From contig JAKFAO010000012.1 in NCBI GenBank assembly GCA_021527695.1, forward strand, positions 372,001-436,000: a stretch of 64,000 nucleotides of DNA, read 5' to 3'. Each line of letters starts with the position of its first letter. Position 1 is the first letter of the stretch. Positions 56,048 to 64,000 of the stretch are shown piece after piece. The position numbers were made by a program, and so were the translations under genes. The notes under the pieces were generated by a model, which was not told where the DNA came from, did not search any database, and saw only the letters and a program-made list of their open reading frames with translations. This DNA is from Naematelia aurantialba (taxonomy: Eukaryota; Basidiomycota; Tremellomycetes; Tremellales; Naemateliaceae).

Positions 56048-58591
56048 ATGACGGATGTGTGTGATGCGGAGAGTTCTCGAGCTGCTCAACTGCGGAACAG
56101 TGACGACTCGAGCCATGATCCGAGCGATGAGCTGCTCGGATACTCGAAGACATCGAACGGCATCCTTCGTATGTCCCCAGTATAGGTATATGCTGACGGC
56201 AGACGAAACATCTCCCATGATTAACCCGTTCCATCATCTCTCACAGGATCGCCCGGCGGACTCAATACCAGCGCCGTCGCGACTCGTCAAGAATGGGGAT
56301 CCCGGTGAAGAAAGATTTCCAGCGGGAGGTGCCAATGACCCCATGATCCACCTCACCAAGGTCACCCAGAACTCCGTTGCGTTCACCTCTGACTTGATCT
56401 CCAACGATTCCCGTCCAGCTTCAATCGTAAAAAAGGCCAACAAGGTTCTAGGCAAGCCCCACGATAGAAACATTATAACTGAGAATGCTGCGTCTACATC
56501 TAAGTCGCCGATATTAATGCAGGGACCACCACCTAGTCCGCCAATATCAGAGAACGACGAGACCGACTCTGCCGCAATGGAACCAATGTCCTCGAATCAG
56601 TGCACGTCTATCATGACGTCCAACCTCACAACCGAACCCTCCGAACTCGCAGCCTCACCTACGAAGATAACCCATCTTGCCGTTCCCGAACCTCGCCGGC
56701 CAAGTAGCTCCGCTTCCAGCCGCACCGGCTCACTCACCATGGTCCGAAGTGGACGCCTCGCACCACAGCGTGACGGAGAGCCGGAGTCGCTAGAAGTCTG
56801 GCAGAGAAATCCGGCGGAATATGGGACATTAAGCGAGTCCCCAAATCAGACTCCTCGCATCATGCGCCGCAGTACGAATCCCGCCCCACTCTCGGCGCCA
56901 AGATCGCCTCTTATCCATTCCCACACGCTTGTTGCGACATCTCCCACCATGCGTGCCCAAACGAGTGTGCCCGGTGTTGATGGAGCGGCACTCGATTCGG
57001 ACATCTTAGCCCAGGCCGAAAATATCCGCCAACAGCGATTCGAGAGGAGAAAGAAGAAGGCGAGCGATCCCATTCCAGTCAAGGCTGCACCGCGCGAGGA
57101 GGCAAAGGTCCTCGTTGGCAACCTCATTGGAGAGGACCACGTCAACTATGTGCTCATGTACAACATGTTAACTGGCATTCGGATAGGGGTGAGTGTTGCT
57201 TTTGAGGCACGCTAATTGTAGGTATCTCGTTGCCAAGCTAAGATCAAGCGGCCACTCACCGATGAAGATTATGTCGCTCGTCACAAATTCTCGTTCGACA
57301 TGTATGTCTTGTTCCAATGACGAGCTGACCATAGCGTCGGTAATGAACTTACTCCGTCGGCAAAGTACGACTTCAAGTTCAAAGACTATGCGCCCTGGGT
57401 CTTTCGAGATCTCCGAGACGAGCATTTCCATCTCGACCCAGCTGACTATCTTCTGTCGTTAACCGCAAAATATATCCTTTCTGAGCTGGGGTCTCCGGGA
57501 AAGTCTGGCTCGTTCTTCTACTTCTCTAGGGACTATCGCTTCATCATCAAGACGATATCTCATTCCGAACATAAATTCTTACGATCAATCTTGAAGGAGT
57601 ACCATCAGCATGTGATGAGCAATCCACACACGCTTCTATCAAGATTCTATGGCCTACATCGAGTCAAACTACCGCGTGGTCGCAAAATCCATTTCGTGAT
57701 TATGAACAATCTCTTCCCTCCACATCGAGACATCCACGAGACGTACGATTTGAAAGGATCCGCTTTTGGTCGCGAGTATCCCGAGGAGAAGGCGCAACGA
57801 AACCCTCGCGCTGTGCTCAAGGACAAAAACTGGGTCAACAGAGGTCGAACGCTTGAATTCGGTCCCGAGAAACGAGCGCTGTTCACGGAACAGCTCCGCC
57901 GAGATATGGAGTTTCTGAAACAAATGCGAGTGATGGATTATTCCCTCCTCGTCGGCATACATAACATGGAGCGAGGCAACCGAGACAACCTTCGAGAAAA
58001 TCAGCTCACCGTCTTTCACGTGAGTTTGCCACGGCATGCTTAGCTTACTAGCAGCCCGAGTTGCCTGTAACCCGACGCAAGCCATCCACCATCAAGGGAC
58101 AGTCCGAAGCAGCTCAAGCTCGCAAGGCCATCCGCCGTTCTGATCCTAAGATGCTCGACGCCGCTTCCCAGTTGCCTACGGCCGACTCAGCAGATCGTCG
58201 TCACTTCTTATTCTATCAGGACGAGGGCGGCCTGCGTGCCACTGACGAATTCAATCAGAACATGGACGTTATCTACTATCTGGGCATCATCGATATTTGC
58301 ACCCCTTACAACATGGTAAAGAAGATCGAGCACTTCTGGAAGAGTATGACGGAGGATAGGGTGGGTCATGCACAGGAACACGCTGACGATAAGCATATGA
58401 TTTCTTGCGTGGATCCGACCGAATACGGTCACCGATTCTTGGATTTCCTGATGTCAGTCATGCGAGGTGGAGACATATCTTTGAGACCGGCGGGTCTGAT
58501 GCCCGAAGTTGGTGTGCAAGAACAGGTCTCTCGCGGGCAGCAAGATGATCCAATTGGTACGGCTCACGTCGGTCACCTGAAGACGCAGTGA
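56048..58591 (+). CDS. MSS4: Phosphatidylinositol-4-phosphate 5-kinase
   Basis: Makes PI(4,5)P2 at the plasma membrane, controlling actin and cell-wall signalling. The first 320 residues are disordered with Ser/Thr/Pro clusters, after a 34-nt intron (56170-56203). The PIPK domain follows: [41 protein letters not shown]-binding [19 protein letters not shown], the catalytic [22 protein letters not shown] and the IIDICTPYN metal-binding segment. The activation-loop region before RHMISCVDP includes a 33-nt intron. The tail is short. About eight exons. It converges on YMR1, a PI3P phosphatase, with 14 bp between stops. Confidence 0.92.
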
Positions 58592-58605
58592 TGCATCATT
58601 TAACA

Positions 58606-60997
58606 TCATGATGCCCCAAGCGGGTCCCAAGCACGCTTGTCTCCTCCTAATGCAGCTTCCACCTCTGCGTTGTCTACCTCTGCGCTGCCAATCTCGGCCT
58701 TCGAGAGCTTGTTATCTAGAGGCGAATTCGGAAGCGACGACACCGTCCGTGATTCGGCCCAAGGGTTGCTGAGTAACTTTGAGGAGATTGTATCGTCCCG
58801 TAACCAGGGATTGCTGTCTGCTACTCGGGAGATTTGGCTAGCGCGAGACTTTTGCCAGGACTCTCCGTTCTCTCCGCCCATGTTCACCTCTTTGACCTCG
58901 GCCCGTAGTTGGGAAACAGCGTCGGTGCCGATCGACTGCAGATCCTTTGCAGTCTTTTGCAACACACTGATAGCGCCCGACGAGATATGAGACCATCGCC
59001 AGCTTGATTGCAAGGGGTTGCCGTCCTTTGTCCGGCGACTAGAACTCGGCTCGGCGGTTGGGAGAAGTGGGTCGACATCGTCTACGGATACTGGATCGAG
59101 AACCTCTACGCCAAGGACAGTCTGTCTTTGCCCGTTCATCTCGTCATCGCCTCGTCTGAAGAGCCGGTGCCAAAAGCGGACGTCCTTTGCATCAGGGAGA
59201 AGTACGCCTTGATCGGTGTCCCTCGCATGTCGATCATCGAGCCGGGGGTCATACGCCTCATTCTGGTAGCTGCTGATCTTGAGGGCGTCCCAAGCGGATA
59301 CTGTGCGCTCGGTGAAGGGTCTGCCCCCAGGAGAATGCCGTCGCTCGCGCTCGCTGTTGAAGAGAAATGTCCCAAATTGACACGCATACACATGACGGTG
59401 CAGATCGAGGAGTAAATCCTCCGTGAACTCGAAACGCGTTGGGAACTGGCGATGAATTTGCCAAACGCAATCTAGAAATTGGTGAAACACGGGCGACACC
59501 TCTTTGACATGCGAATTTGAAGCGAACTGCTTTTGCACGGATGCGAAGAAGCCCTTCGCCGCCTTTGAACCACTGAACTCTTCGTCACTCTCGTCGTCCG
59601 GATTGTCTGTAACTGTAAAGAGCTTCTCGGAGGATAAATGTCCCGAGCGATCGAGAAATTTATGTCCAAAAGCCAGCCAATCCTTCTCAATCAAGACCTT
59701 GAGTCCCTCAAACGTCCTGTAATATGGATCAAGGCATATTTGAGCAATGGCGCTCAGCTGTGAAGTTCGGTCCCATCCATCGGAGCAATGTATCAAGACA
59801 TGTGAGGCGTTGAGATGTACGTTTCGAACAATGAGCATCGCACCGTCGAGCAAGGTGGAGATGTGTCGCAGCCATTGGCTCTTCCGCAGCAGTGCGCGAT
59901 CGAGGGTCCCGGTGTGTTCCGCATCGGCCATGGCTTCATCGATCATCCTGAGGCTGTTTCGCATGACGTGAATGTTGTCGATCCCGAGATATGCCTTTTT
60001 TCCTGCTCTGTAATTCTCCATATTTTCTGTCCCGGCCCCCATGGCCACATTTGCCATAGCATTTGTGGTTGGTCGAGCGTCGATGATGAGATTCGTCGTG
60101 GTAGCACCGTAAACATGCATGGATGCCAAGGCCGTTTCTGCTGCCGCATGGGAGGCAAAGATGCAATCAACCAGGCGCTCGTCTTGAGCAGAACGGGAAT
60201 TTTTCAGTCCCACCATAGGCTGAGATGACCGGGTAATCGATGCCTGGCATCAGCGAAGACTCAGCAAGAGACTTACGTGGTTCGCCCAATGAAGGTACGT
60301 GAGTGCAGGGATTCGACCCTTGCTACGATATTTGCCAGCATGAACGAGAACGGAATCGCTGATGCGGCTTGGAGTAACCAGCTTGCTTGGGTAAGTTGGG
60401 CAAAATGCATAGCCCTTGTTGATGTCGGTAAACCGCCAAGCTTTTGTACGGGTGCCCAAGCCCTGTCTCGCAAATTCGACACGGGGGTTGTATGTGTCCC
60501 ACCCGTTTGTTGCTGGGGAGGATGCTTGGCCTCTTTGAGTGTCGTTGTGGGATTTGAGACTGGGAGGAAGCGAGTAGTAGAACGCATATAGCTGCTCCAC
60601 TGAAGCTGAAGAATTTAAACCTGCCCTACACCGTAAAAAGCAACTCACAGGTCACTGCACAATTGCGAACGCTCTGCCACACATCCTCAGCGCTTCTGTC
60701 CTTCTCGAAGAGTAGCACGTAACTCTCGAATGTCCGTGTGCGTATTTGAATGGGATACAATCCTTGGAGAGACAGCGGCAGACGTGTTAAGAGTGTAATG
60801 GAAGGATATGGTATCCACACCTCAGCGGACGAGGATGAAGAGGACGACGCGCCACCTGGCGAGAAAATGAGATGATGGGACGTAAGATGGAGAGTTCCTG
60901 TACAACGCTGCCGCGTGGGGGTGGACTGGGACGAAGTGGGAGGCTCGAAGCTCTCCAGCACGACAGACTCAACCTTTGCGATCCTTATCGAGTCCAT
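58606..60997 (-). CDS. YMR1: Myotubularin-family PI3P phosphatase
   Basis: Removes the 3-phosphate from PI3P and PI(3,5)P2 on endosomes. The first exon (60997 down to about 60650) is the PH-GRAM domain (TLHLTSHHLIFSPGG; YPIQIRTRTFESYVLLFEKD). Next come LYAFYYSLPPS, FTDINKGYAFCPTYPSKLVTP with the myotubularin-type GRIPALTYLHWAN, and the phosphatase loop HCSDGWDRTSQ with the CX5R Cys and Arg, so it should be active. WLAFGHKFLDR and SPVFHQFLDCVWQ follow. The C-terminal 180 residues are disordered and replace the FYVE or coiled-coil domains of some animal members. About four exons. Confidence 0.92.
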
Positions 60998-61180
60998 TGA
61001 AATAAGAAGAACAAGGGGATACTGGTAGCATCGCGAGGCCTATACACTCAGCGCTTCCCGTTACGTAAGCTCGCATGGTTCCCAAGGGCCAGTGGTGACG
61101 TTTCGCCCTCGTTGTTGTCCTCCTTGTCGTCCTTGGCAGTGGTGGATTGATTCGTGTGGTAGACTCGGAGCTTTCTCGCA

Positions 61181-63017
61181 ATGACGATTCCTCCCTCTCA
61201 AGGGATGAACTCCCTGAGCACTCTAATGTTAGTCCCTCACTGGCCTCACTCCGTTGCTGACAACGTTCTCCAGCAAGAGGCTGGAAGGTTCGTGAGCGTT
61301 TCTGCAGTGATGGTGGACGCGCTAAGTGAGCAGCGGCCACTTCGCGCCTCGAGGATATCGCAACTTCTCAATCTTCTCCTGCGACTACTTCCTCTATACG
61401 TTCGCCGGCGTCTGTCGGAAACGATGCAGTCTCGAGTTTGGTCGCCTCGTCACCCCCGCCTCCCCCTCCTCCGCCACCTTCCTCTTCTCAGCCACTTAGT
61501 ACAGTCCCGGAAGCAGCTCACCTCACCCCTGCTGTCAAAGCTTACGAGGACGATATAATCAACAATTGGCTGAGCGATTTCTTAAGTAAAGCCAAGGACC
61601 TTGGGGGCATTGTTGAAGTACATGTAAGAGAGAGCATTCCGACGTGACAGCTCATGATAGTCAACCTTGCTCGTTCCGCTTTGCAATGCCCAATTCGCAT
61701 ATTTGCAGATGGCTTCTGCTCATGCGAAACCCTCTGGCCAGCTCGCAGCGCTGCTCAAACCCCAAGCAGACGCGATTCAGGTCATCATGGAATCCAAAGA
61801 CAAGTTGGGTCGAGGCAAGGACGGCCGCGAATGGGGTGCTTGTCTGAGCACCGTAGCCGAGGGCGTCAGCGCTTGGGGTTGGGTCCAGATCGTAAGTCGC
61901 GTCGAAATTTACTCTAATCATAGGAACCTGCGCCTGCGCCTTTTGTGGTGGAAATGAAGAATGCTGCCCAATTCTGGGCTGACCGTGTCGTCAAACAATT
62001 CAAGGAGACGTGAGTTTCGCGTCGAATCGGCTGATAGTCAGCGATCTCAGGGCCGTTGTATGGGCAAAAGCCTTCATCGCGCTCTTAGACGCCCTGCAAA
62101 AGTATGTGAAACAATGGCACACGACGGGGGTCACCTGGAACCCGAAAGTAGGTCTTCTTCGACCTGCCTTGCTCACGTATCAGGGTCCACCCGCCCCAGC
62201 ATCCGTATCTGCCTCAAGCACTGCCCCTCCACCGCCACCCCCGCCACCACAAACCCTCGGCAACATAGCTTCTGTACCAGTCTCTGGTCAGGCTGCACTC
62301 CTGGCACAGCTCAACCAAGGCGGTGCTGTCACGTCCGGCTTGAAAAAGGTTGACAGATCCCAAATGACACATAAGAATCCTGAACTCCGAGCAAGCAGTC
62401 TTGTGCCAGACAAGGCTCCTCCGGCCTTGAAGCCCAAGCCGCAATCATTTACGCAAAAGAAAGCTGCGAAGTTCGAGCTGGAAGATGGTAATAAATGGAT
62501 GGTGGTGAGTCCAGGCCTTTGAAGTTTGGCTGATATTAGGAATATCAAGAGGATAACAAGGAAATCATCATCGATCAGACCGCTCTGCATCAGACAGTCC
62601 ATATTTTTGGTTGCAAGAATACAGTCATCAAGATTTCTGGCAAGATCAACGCCATCAGCATGGGTGAGTCCCCTTACGCCAGTACCGCACTGATAGCCAG
62701 TCGCTTGCAAAAAGACGTCCATTGTCTTCGAATCAGCGGTGTCGTCACTCAGCATTACTTCTTCACCATCTTTTGAGGTTCAAATTACAGGCTCCGTACC
62801 CACCATACAGATCGATACTACCGACTCTGGCCAGATCTTCGTGTCTGAAGAGTGTATGAAGACGGTCGAGATCATTACATCGAAGACCAGCTCGATCAAT
62901 ATCTCTGTCCCAACTGGGGAAGGGGGAGATTTTGAGGAACGGCCCGTGCCTGAGCAAATGAAATCCAAAATCATTAAAGGAAGACTTGTCACTGAGATTG
63001 TGGAACATGCGGGTTGA
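61181..63017 (+). CDS. Cyclase-associated protein (CAP/Srv2)
   Basis: Actin-monomer recycling factor that also binds adenylyl cyclase. The short first exons give NSLSTLIKRLEAATSRLEDI, the cyclase-binding N-terminal helix motif. A Pro-rich spacer (ten Pro) precedes the helical folded domain (YEDDIINNWLSDFLSKAK; WAKAFIALLDALQKYVKQWH). A second Pro run sits before the WH2 region (GLKKVDRSQMTHKNPELR), and the beta-helical CARP domain follows (DNKEIIIDQTALHQTVHIFG; GCKNTVIKISGKINAIS), ending VTEIVEHAG. About nine exons. The stop is 7 bp from the stop of the next gene on the other strand. Confidence 0.92.
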
Positions 63018-63024
63018 TTACATG

Positions 63025-64000
63025 TCATGCAGATCCTGCGGCCCTGTACAAGACAACTGTGCGGTCGTTGCCCGCTGCCGCAAACTGCTTGCCAGCAGCA
63101 AAAGTATCTGCCACTGCAGGCTGCCAACTCAGTCCCCAAACTTCAGCTGCAGTGCTCGCTGTCGATACACATGCTCGTTGTCCAATGTCCCACAATTTGA
63201 TGAGATGGTCGGCGCCGCTACTTATTTAAGCGCGATGGTTAATGGAATATAGAATACGTACCCGCTTCCCAGAAGTTTGCCATCGGGACTAGCTGCAACT
63301 TTCAGAACCCAGCTTTGATGGCCTTGCATGATCGCCACAGCTCCTTCTCCTCGAGCCCCGGACACGGTTGCAGAACCAGCTCGAACGTCGTGCAGCACTA
63401 TTCTGTGATCGTCGGAACCGGAGAACAACCACTTGACTTTAGCTGTGCACGCTTGACACCCTCACCTGCGAGTCCAGAGACCAGGAAAGAGTGCGAACTG
63501 CTGTTGCATGCGAGATGTAGGTCGAGATGATTGACTGCGTGGCCGTATCGATGACAACAATTTGGCCGGATTCGCTGGCGAGGGCGAGTTGCCGACCATC
63601 TGGTGACTGCTTCGTCAGACTTGCGGGATCAGTACCTCACAAACTGCAGGTCCATTCCAAATTTCCCTCTCCCAGTATCGATGACCTTGCTGTCCCCGCC
63701 AAGAGGACCACGTGCGGCGCCATGACCATTCGCCTCCACGTCCTCCTTCATCTGCCGTATGATAAGCTTGGATGAGCGACCGGACCAGGCCCAACAGTCG
63801 CAGTCAGGATGCAGTCCGACCGCATAAGCAGGGATTTCTGTCCAGTCAGAACGATTTCTCTCACGCTCGCCTCACCGCTTTCACCTGATGCCTTTACTCG
63901 TCCCGTCTCGCATTTTCCGAGGATCCGCCCCTCTTGGGTATCTACGAAGACAACAGTACCATCCAAGCTCGCTGAAATGGAGCGAGTCCCATCTTCAGAA
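63025..64000 (-). CDS. SKI8/WDR61-like WD40 protein, 5' end cut by the window
   Basis: WD40 repeats on the minus strand, ending AAAGNDRTVVLYRAAGSA. Read upward: SADHLIKLWDI-type blade, GHQSWVLKVAASPDGKLLGSG, FSGSDDHRIVLHDVRAG, LALASESGQIVVIDTATQ and MDGTVVFVDTQEGRILGK. Blade spacing, the WVLKVAASPDG segment and the short end after the last blade are typical of Ski8/WDR61 (a superkiller-complex subunit that acts in cytoplasmic mRNA decay; also in the Paf1 complex in animals). The start codon and the first blades lie beyond 64000, so the exact orthology cannot be settled here. Confidence 0.75.

Noticed and set aside
55774..56185. Hydrophobic open frames upstream of MSS4
   Set aside because: The pyrimidine-rich leader and promoter of MSS4 yield Leu/Pro/Ser-rich translations by composition alone.

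Overview
The window is a gene-dense piece of a fungal nuclear genome, almost certainly a basidiomycete. The evidence is the set of orthologues (NBS1, SWA2, SEC18, VMA6, MSS4, YMR1, CAP, IBA57), a cytochrome b5-fused sphingolipid delta-8 desaturase, and many very short spliceosomal introns. Where I rebuilt exons, most introns are 31-50 nt with GTRNGT donors, a CTRAY-like branch site and a CAG/TAG acceptor. Models for NBS1 (11 exons), eEF1B-gamma (8), SWA2 (4), MTQ2 (5), DPM3 (2) and the DUF1992-kinase gene (6) each add up to an exact multiple of three. A tremellomycete-like yeast is plausible, but the sequence alone does not fix the class.

Layout. 1-3.7 kb: a gene-poor flank with a possible GCR1_C-domain relic and an unrecognised minus-strand gene. 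3.7-15.9 kb: DPM3, VPS24, NBS1, eEF1B-gamma, an SWA2/auxilin-like J-protein and an unknown membrane protein. 16.4 kb: an intron-containing tRNA. 16.8-25 kb: delta-8 desaturase, SET5, SEC18/NSF, V-ATPase subunit d, then an imperfect repeat cluster. 25.7-40.1 kb: a RING-H2 protein, RRG9, a DUF1992-UbiB kinase fusion, an orphan gene, MTQ2, a CHK2/Cds1 kinase, a BSD protein and RKM4. 40.1-43.8 kb: a transposon-derived island with no host gene. It holds a 1.2-kb foldback element with about 480-bp arms, a 312-bp MITE, a related partial copy, small palindromes, tandem repeats and a 30-C tract. 43.8-64 kb: thiamine pyrophosphokinase, a kelch protein, an RMP1-like RNase MRP subunit, an unclassified kinase, a STIMATE-family protein, LCP5, JIP5, IBA57, MSS4, YMR1, CAP and a SKI8/WDR61-like gene cut by the window edge.

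Functional themes that recur without forming a cluster: the DNA-damage response (NBS1, CHK2), ribosome biogenesis and translation (LCP5, JIP5, RMP1, RKM4, MTQ2, eEF1B-gamma), phosphoinositide turnover (MSS4 makes PI(4,5)P2; YMR1 removes PI3P), vesicle and endosome traffic (SEC18, VPS24, SWA2, VMA6) and mitochondrial maintenance (RRG9, IBA57, the kinase fusion). Several convergent gene pairs are separated by only 4-7 bp. The most unusual single gene is the one that joins a DNAJC28-type DUF1992 domain to a CQD1/ADCK2-type UbiB kinase in one reading frame.
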